Below are positions 11,891-23,455 of a stretch of 64,000 bases of DNA, piece by piece; within the stretch, counting starts at the first letter, position 1, and every line of letters begins with the position of its first letter. The translations under genes and the position numbers were made by a program. The stretch is from Theocolax elegans (lineage: Eukaryota > Arthropoda > Insecta > Hymenoptera > Cerocephalidae). The notes under the pieces are model-generated. The model was given only the letters and a program-made list of their open reading frames with translations. It ran no database searches and was not told the DNA's origin. Location: assembly GCA_026168455.1 (NCBI GenBank), contig CM047426.1, forward strand, positions 79,821,986-79,885,985. The letters run 5' to 3'.

Positions 11891-13494
11891 CGACGCGATC
11901 GATGGTATTGATTTAATACTACGATGGTGTTATTGTACGAGGATTTTACGGGCTGAGTGAAACGAACCTAGTTTGGTCAGACATCCAAGTGGATGATGTA
12001 TTTTATATTTGTTTACTTTTAGTAATGTATTTGTTTAATCTGGATATGTCTACACGCCTAAATGAATAGATTCGACGGAATGTACATACTAACTAATAAT
12101 TAAGTGAAATACATAAAATCTATAAATAGTTGATAAATCATTTTTTTAAAATAAATATCATTCTTACCAAAGGAGTGATAAAGGGAAAAGTCATAAAATA
12201 TTTTTTCAATATACAATTCGAAAACTAAATACGTCAGCTACAGAAGAAAATAAAGCAACGTTGCAAGCCATTTCGCAAAGACACTCTCGAGCTGACAAAA
12301 ATATACATAAAGGCAGAAAAAGGAGCTATATGGTATAAAATGCTCGAGACTACGCGGTTCTGTGCACGCAGATAATGGGCATAAATATCGTTGGGATTTC
12401 TGGATTTATATTTCGTGGTGCTATCGGCCATCTCATTTGCATCGAGAATTTACCGCGAGGAGGCGATACGAAGGTGTGCCAAAGGTTAACTACGTAACCT
12501 CGCAATTGAAAAATGACATTCCTGCGAATGAAATATTATCACTGCCTCTTTCGACTTGTGGTCCATCCTGAGCTATTTTCTAAGAGTATCAGTTTATTTT
12601 GTTATAATAAGCGTGATCTATCAATTTTATCATTTATTTTTTTTATCCATTTTGTATTTATGTGTACGATTAAGTACACATTATTACTTGCGTAAATACA
12701 ATTCAAGTCGCACTTTTAATTTAATTAATTATGTAAAATATCTTATTTTCATGAACACTTTAGGAATTATGTAATAGAAATGAGATTTAGCTTTGAAGTT
12801 TGAATGGGAAAAGCTCCATTTATATTAATTATATATAACAATTAATGTAATTCTATTTAAAATGTAAACTTGCATAAAATAACATGTTTGTAAATAAACT
12901 TCAAATATTATTTTTTAAATTAATAATAATATACACTAGATAAATTAGAATTTTAACAGAATTCCCAATGGTAGTGTACATTACATTCAATTTGATATTC
13001 CGTTTCAAATCATCAATAACAGATATTAAGTCTATTTTTGTATAAGCTCTGTGTTATATATATTTTTAATGAATATCGACTTTATTGAAAATTATGAATA
13101 AAAAATAAGTATTTTAAAACAATTGTTGTTTTATCTAGATTTACTTTTATTTATGAATACCAATATTTCGTTTAATATTAGTTAATTTCCATAGCGGTAA
13201 TAATAGCATCAATATTATTTATGTACGCAACGAACCATTTAATCAAAAATATTTTTTAATTAAGTAATTGATCATCATTATTATTAAAATTATAGAAATA
13301 AATATAAAAATTCGTTTTCCGTTTTTACTCCCTCGCTCAATATAAAAATCTAATAAAAGCACAAGCATGTCTTAAATAAAAAAAGACGGGAGTAGCTAAA
13401 TAAAATCCGTGTCACTAAACCTTACATACACTTGTGCGCTTTGCACTCAAATCGACAAATTCGCGAATAACCCATGAATTTTGCATTAAAATAC
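11891..13494. other. A+T-rich non-coding desert
   Basis: About 1.6 kb, A+T-rich, with a mixed patch at 12340-12560. A TTAATTTAATTAATTA stretch at about 12718-12733 holds several homeodomain-type TAAT cores, which is common by chance at this composition. Open frames at 12234-12774 overlap in several frames and are not supported. Confidence 0.55.
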
Positions 13495-14045
13495 ATTTCA
13501 CCGGGCAAAAGTCAAAAGTCACGAACCAATAGAGTCACCGAGCACTCAAAAAACCCGGGGGGGGGGGAGTGGAAGGGAGGGGGAAGTCGCATCCTGACCG
13601 AAATTAGATGGCAGGGGTAGACTCGATCATCTTGGTAGGACGAAATCCAAGAGCGGTTCGCGGGTACGGTAGAAATCGGCGCCCGGATTTTTATTGGAGT
13701 TTTATGATTTAAATCGCGCACTCCGCATATTCTCTCTCCTTCCGCAGCGGCGCAGCAATCGAGTCAGCAGTTGATTTTATGCTTTATTTTTACGGCTCTA
13801 CGTGCACCCTGTCGTTCCCTCTGATCTCGCGAGCGAGCGTGGATTTCCTTGGCTGTGCCTCACCCTTCCTAACCTCCACCCATCGCTGAGGAACTTCCAA
13901 CTGCCTTTATTCTCGCGCTCCATTACATTCTCTCCGCGGATGTGACACGTACGTGGCCAAGGATTTTCCGATTTTTAATGTCTATTTTTTTTGCCAAGTT
14001 GCGGTTACGCGGAGTTTGTAAGCCGTTACACCTCACGTTAACGTT
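13495..14045. other. CpG-rich island with poly-G run
   Basis: G+C-richer block beginning with an 11-base G run and continuing with CpG-rich sequence to about 13950. The reverse strand reads GAGCCGTAAAAAT at 13786-13798, the same core seen at 6510-6522 in another island. No convincing open frame. Confidence 0.5.
13557..13583 (+). other. Potential G-quadruplex (G11 run)
   Basis: A run of 11 G at 13557-13567 is followed by GG, GGG and GGGGG separated by 1-4 bases. The long run can supply two tetrad strands, so a four-strand structure is feasible on the plus strand. This is a pattern match only. Confidence 0.6.
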
Positions 14046-14659
14046 TATTGTGGAGGTGAAAATATGTTAAGAATGAAAACTGTAGTTAGGTAAACTAGTA
14101 CCTGCATACTCTTATAAATAATAAACTGATACCGATCGTAATTTTGAAAATTCGAATAATTTGAATTTGTACTCTGGAAAACATTAACCAATTTCAACCT
14201 ACATCTACGTATAGCGGCAATATAATAGACGTATAAGGAATGCGAATTAATTCCGATAATTAAATAAGAGCTATTTACATACTTCACTACATAATTAGAA
14301 ACAATATAAAAACTGTATTCAAACGTGTCTGATTTATCTGTAAACATTATAATAAGATAAGATAAAATTTATATTATTAAAATCACTACGCAAATATTAA
14401 TTAATGTACGTAGTTATAATGTATCTAGTTATATTAATTTAATAGTACAAGGGCTTAGAAAAAAATTAAATGAATTATAATTATATTAAACAGAAAATTC
14501 CCAGTTTCGATAAATATTGACATGATCTAATTATCATTTTCATTTCCTTATTCAATAATTCTTGTCTATATAAAAACTAATCGTATCGGATTAAATCTTC
14601 TACTATCAGATCTCAAGAGCAAAAAAAAAGTGATGTCTATCGTTGCGATTATAGGAGTG
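14046..14659. other. A+T-rich non-coding segment
   Basis: A+T-rich spacer. The 100-codon minus frame (14045-14347) is Tyr/Ile/Asn/Val-rich, consistent with random A+T-rich sequence, and has no motif I recognise. Confidence 0.55.
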
Positions 14660-15335
14660 AAATAAAATCTTAGCAGAATCCATAGGCGCAGGTTGGACAG
14701 GTTGTAAAGCCGAGCAATCGAAATGCAATTACCGTGGAAACAAACATTTTTTCCGTCCTGATCAGTATCTCGACATCAGTCCCTCCTTTTTGACGCGCCG
14801 TTTCCCTATCTCCAAATGGAAATCGTAACGAGCCGATAATTGCGATTAAGAAGATAAATAAAGGATCGTGATAGCAAAGTCTCCTCCGACCCTTCCTTTC
14901 ATATATTGATTCGCGGGGGTTTAAGCCCGTAGAGAAGCAATATCGCATTTTAACCTCCCCGTTAATTTATGGGGCGCGCTTATAGCCGCGCTATCGCGCA
15001 AGACGCGGCAATAACGCTCTCGAGGGCTCTTGGGGTAATCTCGGGGCTCGCGAGAAATCTGGCGGGACCAGGGAAAGACAGTCACCTACGCCTGATGTGC
15101 TTTATTCGGAGGAGCTATTCCTTCGTAATTTCCCAGGTTTTCGCGGTGAAGCTATAGACGTGCTGAACGAAGGAGAGGAAGCTTGAAGGAGCAACGAATG
15201 GGGAAATAGATCGTTAATGTAATTCCTTGATCCGTCAAAATTATTAGGGGTCGGGTCGCGTTTTACCGGGAATTTGCGTGGGTACGGGTTACGTTTGACG
15301 TCGATGCGTCCGTGATAAAACGATTTACGAGATGC
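14660..15335. other. CpG-rich island
   Basis: Mixed composition with a CpG-dense core at 14960-15080. Open frames occur on both strands (14670-14948 minus, 14969-15157 plus, 15102-15458 minus) and overlap in part; none has a recognisable domain. No repeat seen. Confidence 0.5.
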
Positions 15336-16594
15336 CTGATTATGTTGCGGATTTATCGGGCTTGCCGAATGAGTTGTAGTAATGCGGATGTTTTTCACTT
15401 GTATCTTTGGATTTACTTTCGTCTGTTTGGTTTGTCGGCGGCTCGTTTGATGTTTCACAAATTCGATGACGTGACGCGCGATTTGTTCTTCCTACCTCGC
15501 CAACTTGTCTTGATATTTGTGAGTAGAGAATGTTACAAAATAGTATATTGCGTTTTTTGTAAAATTGAGTATTACTAATCCTAGTTAATTATCAACGCGC
15601 TTCGTATCGACAAAGATAAACTTCTTCAACGCGATATTATGCGTATATGTTAACATTTGATTTGCGAGTATTTATATACATTATTATCAGTTATATTATT
15701 CTAGAATATAGTCCACAGTGTTCCAAAATAGATTCCTAATATTGCATACGCATTATCAAAATATTCGTAACGGTTATAAAGGTTACCGTGAATAGTTCAA
15801 GAACATACTGATATAGATTTAAAATAATTAAATTAAAGCAAAATTTAAAATGCAATATGTTTAATAAAAAAAATCAATACATTTATTTGTGAAATTAATT
15901 AATGAAAACTATTCATTATAAAGTGAAGTGCAGCTCAGTAGTATGTTTCAGCGTCGTTTTAATTGAATTATTTATGTAAATTTACCTCTATCGGCAATGC
16001 AAGTTTTATTTAATAATGCAAGACACTTGTAAATCAATGTCTAATTTATTAAAGTAAATTCATTATTCAGACGCCTAATCTATTATTACAAAAGAGCTTA
16101 ACAATTTATGTATTTTTATACATGTGGGTCAAAAGTTCATTCATACAGAAAATATCAGTTATTTAAATTCATAATAAGATTCTTTTAAAATCTTAAAAAA
16201 TGTTATTTTACGAAATAATAATTATTAAAAAGTAACAAATCTGAGTTAAAATTAAGAGTAGATTTAAAATTCCTGTTTAAACCGAGATTTAAAAAAAAAA
16301 TTCAAATATTTATGTTGAAAAAAAGTGTCGTAGCCGCATTTAAATTTTTAAACATCTCCAGCACCTCCATTACAGTAAGCCAAGCCCATATTTCACAGTC
16401 GTAAAATTTGTAGTTATACATATATAATATTGTACTCTTGAAACTTGGAGGCAACAAGATTTAACAATTTTCCCGAAAAGTTTATTAAAACTTACGAGAG
16501 TCCCGATGAAAGTACTGTTTCGTTAAAACACCACAACTAATCACAGGAGTAATATAAAAAGGACATAAATATTTAAATGTTTAAACGAAAGGCA
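15336..16594. other. A+T-rich non-coding desert
   Basis: Composition falls off from 15350 and is very A+T-rich by 15640. No repeat family, inverted repeat or gene was seen. Confidence 0.6.
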
Positions 16595-17060
16595 GTATGG
16601 CATAAGTCTGAACGCGCTGTATTTCACTTACGCGATAATCCAGCGTGAGTCGGTCGTACTCCGGGTACCTTTTATTCATAAGATCGTTTGTTCGGAAAAC
16701 AAACGGGGATAATTATGCGCGGTCGCGGAATTAGCGGTCTTCCTACCAAAACACGCGGCGGTAACGAGATAAGCCCGGCAAAGAAAATAAGTTGCGCCTC
16801 CGGAGCCAGCTTACCCAGGACAACAAAGACGCGTGCGGGTTATATAACCGCGTACCTTCTTTGCCGGCCTGTCCGAAACCGAGGGATTTCCTGAAATTTC
16901 GTGGATAAGGGAATATGCCGCGGGAAATAAGCCTCGTCGAGAGAAAATCCGTCGTCGCAATTTTACTGGCTTTCTTCGTCACGCGTTTGCCCCTCCATAA
17001 TTGCTAGCTGCTTTTTAAGTCGGTTGTTTGCCGCAGGTCTTCTGAAATATATGGCACTAT
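16595..17060. other. CpG-rich island
   Basis: Abrupt rise in G+C with many CG dinucleotides from 16605 to 16995. Frames are open on both strands (16688-16894 plus, 16743-16982 minus) with no known motif. Candidate conserved non-coding element by composition only. Confidence 0.5.
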
Positions 17061-17839
17061 TCTCTATTGGCACGTAGAACATTTTTCCTCTTATCCTGCA
17101 GTTTTAGATGGTTTGTGCTTTTCATTGTACCGCGCTAAGAGAATTTTAATTGAACTATTCCAAATATTTTACCCTCTTGGAGAATACACGATGATATTAT
17201 ACGTTATTTTCTGATTAACCAAATCACTTATTTATTCAGACTTTTAATATTTATAAAATATATATAATTTTAATACTTTATTTTAATTAATTTCAAAATA
17301 ATATTTTCATTTAAAAACTAATTAGAATCTCAAATTTTAGTAAGAAGAATAATTGTAATCTGTATAATAAAATAATCAAATAATAGAAATAAAGATGATC
17401 ATGTTTTCGTGATTAAAACAATGTAATTCAACCTCGTCTATCGATATTGTGCAGGAATTGCTGTAGTTTGTAAATTTATATTAAATTTATATTGGTCTAA
17501 GAGAATTAAATTCTAAATTAAACACTCTATTCAACATTTGATTAACTTTCTACATTTGTCTGTCAAATAGAAATACTATTTTAAACACTCACAGATTAAG
17601 ACTTTCAGAGTAACCTAGATTTTGAATACAAAAATACTTATTTTTACCTTTAACTTTTATATGCAATTGTTTAATGTAATTTGGTTTAGTAGAAATTGCG
17701 TTGAAAACTAACTATAACCTCATTATAATAAACATATATTTCCCTTGATTTCATTAAGAAGTAAGTAATTTTTAATTACGATATCTCTAAATAAATAAAA
17801 CCGTCCTATATCTGGAATTTAACAAAAGGTCAATCCTCA
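17061..17839. other. A+T-rich non-coding segment
   Basis: A+T-rich spacer with no open frame of 60 codons and no repeat of note. Confidence 0.6.
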
Positions 17840-18180
17840 TTTCTCGTCTCGTAGGTCATTTGCCCATTAAGAGACCGGAAATCGCACATTTCGTGACGAT
17901 ATTGCCAAAGGTAGCAGCCACCGCCTTGCTTGTGCAGTTTCATTTTTCAGAAAAGCCTGTGTGCGCGAAGGTGTGCGTGTCGTGCAATTCCCAACGGGCG
18001 AAAGGGTGGGAGTGTAATGCGCGGATCGATGAACACGCGAGCCTCGAGACTCTGGTGAACGCAGCGTTGGGCGCCAAAGTTCCGGATGCGAGCACCGATT
18101 TCTTTTGTTCCATTTTGATGATTTTGGAGATCTGACTGGATCGAGAGCTTTGAACTTGCGTGTCTCGATCAACTCGGAGA
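17840..18180. other. CpG-rich island with mirrored open frames
   Basis: G+C-richer segment. A plus frame of 91 codons (17860-18135) and a minus frame of 120 codons (17867-18229) overlap almost completely. The plus product has a CVSC-containing stretch but no further zinc-binding pattern, so I do not call a gene. Confidence 0.45.
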
Positions 18181-19554
18181 GTTTTTGATTATTTGGTATA
18201 ATGTTTATATGCATTTTGATAAATGGCATATCGCGCCGATTGTGAGTGGAAGGTTTTATGGTCCGCGTGATTTATTAACTGTGAAAAACAAGAAATAATT
18301 TCTTTTTTAAACAACGGCTTCTGAGGTTATTTATTAAAACAAATGCGTCTTTATTTTACCTTTCCCATTATTATTCCACGTTTAAATATTTAATGCTATT
18401 GTTTATTCGACATTGTACACATTGTATATATTTTATGTTAATTCTTTTAATTGTAATTTCAAGAAAATTTAGCGTGATAGTTAAAGTATTGTATATTACA
18501 TCCACATAAACTCGCATGGATAAAAATTTAAAGTGGTTACCATTTCCTAAAGTTTTATTTTTATCGAATTGTGTTAGGTTATACGTATGTGAGTTTAAGA
18601 TAGATAGAGAAAATTGTATAACTCATTTCACTAAAATGGATACAATTTGCAAAATTGTTCGATGTAACGGTTATAAATAAAAGTGTCTCAATTGTAGACT
18701 ATATTCAGTTCTTTTCTTTACAACTCCTCTATAAATTTCAAGAAAGAAGAGATAGAGATCAGAACAAAGAAAGGAAAAACCTCCCTTGAAATCTTTGCGA
18801 GATTCCTATCGGCCCTCGTAAGAAACTTGCGGTTGCAAACCTCTCGAAAAATACAGACTGAGAACTTTCTAGAGCGGCGAAGACTTTTTTATAAGACAGT
18901 ACATTGATCTGTAGTTCGTTAATAAAGAATTTTACTCAATATAACTTTTGACGCTCTTTGTCTTTTAACGATCATTTATATATATATATATATCGGTGCA
19001 TTTAATACGTTTTGCGTAATTAGTGCATTGATTTATCTCGTGAGCTAAAATTGCTAATGAATTCTACGAGGTCAGCGTCAACTCGTACTAGTAAGATTTT
19101 CATTCTCGTATTTCGGTCGTAAATTAAATATTTTTAACTCGCGATATTTAGGTGACGCTATCCAGGATAATATGCAATTCATCAATTTGTTATTGCGGGT
19201 AAAAACAGTTGAAAATAATACAATTTATTTTTATACGAGAATGATCTACATTTTATAACAAATAATTACCAAGATTTTAAATATAATCGACGTTTTCGAT
19301 TTAATTACTTATTTTGGTTTTTCTAAGGTTGTTCTTACAATATAGCCCGAGCTATATGCTTCTAATTGAATTATTCAAAATTTGTCTTATATTTTTGTAA
19401 CGTCGTAGAAATAACCGTGGAATACGGAGCGATATTTCATTTAATAAAATCGATATGAATGAAAAAATTGCACAGTTGAGGATAAAAGAATCCTAGTAAA
19501 AATAAGAAAGAAAATGAAAGCGTTCGGTTTAATTCAAGGTATTACGATTCTCAA
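18181..19554. other. A+T-rich desert with (TA)n
   Basis: A+T-rich DNA with a moderately mixed patch at 18720-18900. A (TA)n run occupies 18977-18993. No open frame of interest. Confidence 0.6.
18977..18993. repeat. (TA)n microsatellite
   Basis: Seventeen bases of uninterrupted alternating T and A. Confidence 0.9.
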
Positions 19555-20215
19555 CTCCTTAATAATTATGCACCGGCCGACGGTAAGGTAATCGCGTTAA
19601 AACGGGTGAACACACGGACAACAGCACCCGATGGACACGAGGCCTCCCCCTACCAACTTTTTCCCGTAAATACGCATTAGAATGGCGTTTCGGGCAGCCA
19701 TGCTTTCACAGCCGGTCCAGACAACGTCCAGCCCCGCGTACAAGACTCACCGCGCGTTTCTCTGGGCCTGGAGCTTTAATGCGATACAAGGCAGCCGCGA
19801 GCCGCTCGGGGTTTATGATGACGAAGAGCACCTGCGGGACTCGGGCGCTCGCAATTTCCTACCGAGTAGCCGTGTATATGCAGACATACATACATACATA
19901 GGCGTACATAGGTACGTAGGCACACGCCATACCTGTTTCGAGGCACCGTCAGAAGGTTGACGCGTACGTGTATGCGGATTTGCAAGCGTGTACGTGATGC
20001 TGCCACTCTTGTCCTCGTCTCTCGTCTTTTTACCAACGTGTTCACCCGCATATTCCGTCCATATAAACGCGCGCGAGCGCATACCCTTGTTTCTTTGTGC
20101 GCGTGGCGATTCCTCGCATACCTGCGGACAACGCCGCGTATTGCCATTTATTTTTCATCGGATTTTTCGAAACCAGCACGTACGTGATGCGATTGAGTGG
20201 ATTGCAGTCCGAGAA
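19555..20215. other. CpG-rich island with alternating purine-pyrimidine stretches
   Basis: CpG-rich for over 600 bases. From 19870 to 20110 it is rich in alternating purine-pyrimidine sequence, including ACAT repeats at 19884-19900 and a strictly alternating 16-base run at 19960-19975. At least five open frames overlap on both strands (up to 123 codons), so none is distinguished as coding. Confidence 0.5.
19884..19900. repeat. (ACAT)n microsatellite
   Basis: Four tandem ACAT units, followed by related TACATAGG units to about 19910. Confidence 0.85.
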
Positions 20216-21484
20216 ATTCTTTTTATCAACCTGACAATTTCTGATACAACGGCACATCTTTATGTAATAGTTTAATAGAAATATCAAGTGTTGTTAAGCT
20301 ATATTATAGATAGAAGACATTTATTTAAGTTGCTTATATTTTAGATAAAACATTTTTTACAGGTTGATAGCGTTTCTCGTAACCTGTTAGTTAACTACAA
20401 GTTATATTATTATTTAGTTTTATTATTTTCCACAACATAAAGTACTATACTTTATATTCAATTACAAAATACTTTTTTAAAATTTGGTAAGCATGTATAA
20501 ATTTTCATTTACGAAAGTTTCAAAGATTGTAAAAGCTATTTTTGTACTTTAACAAGTAACTACAATATTACTAACCTTACTTTTAAGATTTAAGTAAAAA
20601 CATTAATTATTTTATTCTTATTTATTTTACTATACTATATAATTTTAATGGATTCGAAAATCTTAATTTTTCTAAGTTATAAAAGGCTATAAAAAAGTTA
20701 AAAAATATAATATGAAACTATTGGTGGATAGTTCAAATGTATTTTCTTTGGAAATAAAAAAATTAAAATTTACTATTTTCTTAAAAATATAATATTTATT
20801 TATACTACTAAGGATTTGCCAGCTACGTTTTAACGCGTTTAAGACCAAATAATCAAAAACTATTTGCTCACGAAAGTAAGCAATTTCCAGGAAAAAAATG
20901 CAAAATTACCCGAAAAATCGTGGATCAGTAATTGCGCATTTAGTAGGTGTGTCTAGCTACGCCCGGTATTTGTTTACAACACCCAAACTTGGCTATTACA
21001 GCTTCCTGGCAATTTTCTTCTCTCTCGTACGTGGGTGGGACGAAGTGGGAGAGCATAGAGATGAATTGCTGCGATCCAGTATAGCTAACCGAAAGAGTAT
21101 ACGGAAGGAAGAGAAAATCGCTAGCTTTTTGTTAAACATTCTTGCTTCTTACGCGGAAGCGTGTTTTATGATACTAAATATACATATTTATTTCTGAAAT
21201 TGATTAAAATTTCCTGAAATTGTACACGTACACATAAAAACTCAATTGTTATTTTTCTCAAAACTATAATAGTATTTAAAAGTTAATAAAACGTAACTTT
21301 GAAATTACATAAAATAAGTTATTGGTTTTAACTTAAAATATTCGAACATCCACGCATTATAGAGTTATATTTTGAATACTTTTCCAATTGACTACTACAT
21401 TAAAGATATTTCCAAGTTTTACCTAAATTCGATATTCAAAAATATAAGTTTTCTTGTAAAGTATCAAAGTGTTTTTATGCACAC
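20216..21484. other. A+T-rich desert with a mixed patch
   Basis: A+T-rich except for 20900-21170, where an open frame of 99 codons (20898-21197) reads without a known motif. The patch has only modest CpG content. No repeats. Confidence 0.5.
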
Positions 21485-22090
21485 GTGCGAATCATGCACG
21501 ATCGCAGACTCGATCGTTATTCGAATGGGTGTAATGGCCCTCGAACGAGAAAGAAGCGAATAAAGAGAATGGGAAAGAAAGAGAGAGAAAGAGTGTGTGG
21601 ACGGAGGGAGGGTGGGGGGTGGGGGTGGGTAGAAAGGAAAAATGAGCGGAAATAAGTGTAGAAAGAGAGAAGGGGACGCGAGATCGAGGGTAGATAGGAA
21701 GTAGGTGAAGGTGAAGCGGTGGAATAAAATTTACTTTGTCGGTGAGTAAAATCGAAGTAGGTGAAAGATCCTGTTCCCCACGATTCTCCCATCGAAACAC
21801 ACGTTAAGCCGCTAAAGTGTCCCAGAGTTAGGAGGACAGAGAGAGGGATTTTCAGGAGCGATTTTCCACTCTTATGCCCGCGCTCGTTGAGTCCAAGATA
21901 CTATCTCGGTGCGCGTCTCCTCGGCCCAAATACACACCACCGTGCACCACCGAGATCCACGAGATAAGACTAGTTTCACCTCCTCCTTGAGCTGCTCCGG
22001 GAAACATGAGTCTCGTTAGAGTCGAGAGGAGGCACGTTTCTCCTATCATTATTGAAGTGCGATAGCTTGGCAAATAAACCAATCCCAGAG
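21485..22090. other. Purine-rich then CpG-rich island
   Basis: Plus strand is strongly purine-rich from about 21545 to 21720, including the G-quadruplex motif at 21606-21629, then CpG-containing mixed sequence to 22080. Minus frames through the purine tract (21492-21800, 21517-21792) are Ser/Pro/Phe/Leu runs produced by the repeat and are not genes. Confidence 0.55.
21606..21629 (+). other. Strong potential G-quadruplex, five G runs
   Basis: G runs of 3, 3, 6, 5 and 3 bases separated by single-base loops (A, T, T, T). This satisfies the usual four-run rule with the shortest loops possible, a pattern that in vitro favours stable parallel G-quadruplexes (established knowledge). It lies within a longer purine tract. 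Confidence 0.8.
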
Positions 22091-22799
22091 AGAACCAAAG
22101 AGTTGCTAAAGACTTCTCACTTACAACGGATTATTTTTTATAAACTAGAAGACTAAAAACGATATTGTTTTAGAATGAAGATACTTTTTTCCAATTATTT
22201 ATAAAAGAAGATTTGCAGTTACTTATTATTTTTTTGGCACACATAGAAATAATGTGTTTTGTCTTAAGCTGTTATTTTTAGTTATTTAATGATTTTCGAA
22301 GGAACGACAGGAATTTCCCGTAGGTTCTATTTTATAACGGTAAATATACTTAAGTGTAAATAATTTTATTTAAATCCATTATAATATAAAAAGTTATCGA
22401 AGATCATTTTTTCAATTTTTTTTAGTTTACATTTTTATTTGATAATTTAATTATATAGGCTACATTAATCAATTAATTTAGTTTTTCAAAATCTCACTCC
22501 TTGATAAAAGGCAGTATAGTTTTATATATTACAGTATTATAAGTTCTGTACACGTTATAAATCTAATTACACGTCAAAGGAAAACAGAACAATACTATAA
22601 ATATAAAAATTTAAAAATAGTTAAAAATAGTTAAAAATAGTTGAAGTAGTAAACTAAATCAGTATTTCAGATTGCAGTGATGACTATTTTAGATTTGATA
22701 AAAGAAAAGGATGTAGGGGAAGCGAAGAAGAGTAAATAAACTAATCTCAAAGTCAAATAGATACAAAATGACAAAGGCTAAACATCGTTTCAATTAAAA
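22091..22799. other. A+T-rich segment with a decamer tandem repeat
   Basis: A+T-rich spacer. It contains three perfect copies of a 10-base unit at 22611-22640. No open frame of 60 codons. Confidence 0.6.
22611..22640. repeat. Three-copy decamer tandem repeat
   Basis: The unit TTAAAAATAG occurs three times head to tail, followed by a diverged partial unit (TTGAAGTAG). It is too short and A+T-rich to suggest more than slippage. Confidence 0.9.
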
Positions 22800-23455
22800 C
22801 GTACACGCGTCTGGGTAAGATAGGATCGAGAACGAGAGAAACGTTAAGCAACGTGAATAAAGCAGTCGAGAAGTACGGAACGGAATCCAAGGCAGAAGAT
22901 GTATACCGTAAGAAACGATACTAAAAAGAAACAACATAGGAAAGACGTAAACAGAGAGCGCGGGAAAATGCATGGAAATATATTCCCCGCAGGTCGAGGC
23001 GGGGAGAAAGAAGGCGTCGTAGGATATTATAAGGGTTGAAAAGCCAAGCGCGCCACGCTGTCACCAAGAAATTATGCTTGGGCTTTGTGCGACGTGCCCG
23101 CGGTTTATTCAGATTGTCGGCTGAATTACACCTCGGCCGCAGTCCATGCATATTCCAAAACCTCGCGATCGTCCGGCTCGCGTCTCGTAATTCCTGCGAG
23201 TGCCGTTTTCTTGCGAGTCTCTCAACAGCTCGGGGACCCTCTCACAGATTTCGTCTCTCATACGAATTTTTTCTCTCTTTTTCCCTCTTTCTCTCTCCCT
23301 CACTTTTCTCCTTCTCCAAGTCATTCTCCGGTATTATTCCATACGGCGAGATAAACGCTCCAGCGTCGCCTTGGCCGATTAAAGTGAGCACGCTTGCTTT
23401 TCGCGAGGTACGCGCGGGAGTTCCCTTGTTGCGGCTTTGAATGAACATTGTTTCA
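22800..23455. other. CpG-rich island with pyrimidine tract
   Basis: CpG-rich at 22970-23240, then a pyrimidine-rich run at about 23262-23320, then CpG-rich to 23430. Overlapping open frames occur on both strands (longest 134 codons, 23036-23440) with no recognisable domain. Confidence 0.5.

Noticed and set aside
17860..18135. Cys-containing plus frame considered as a zinc-finger fragment
   Set aside because: Only one C-x-x-C pair with no matching His/Cys pair at a suitable spacing, and a longer minus frame covers the same block.
22611..22640. Short regular repeat considered as part of a repeat-spacer array
   Set aside because: Units are directly adjacent with no spacers, so it is a simple tandem repeat and not CRISPR.
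23036..23440. 134-codon plus-strand open frame
   Set aside because: Four other frames on both strands are open over the same block and it contains Ser/Phe/Leu runs from a CT tract.
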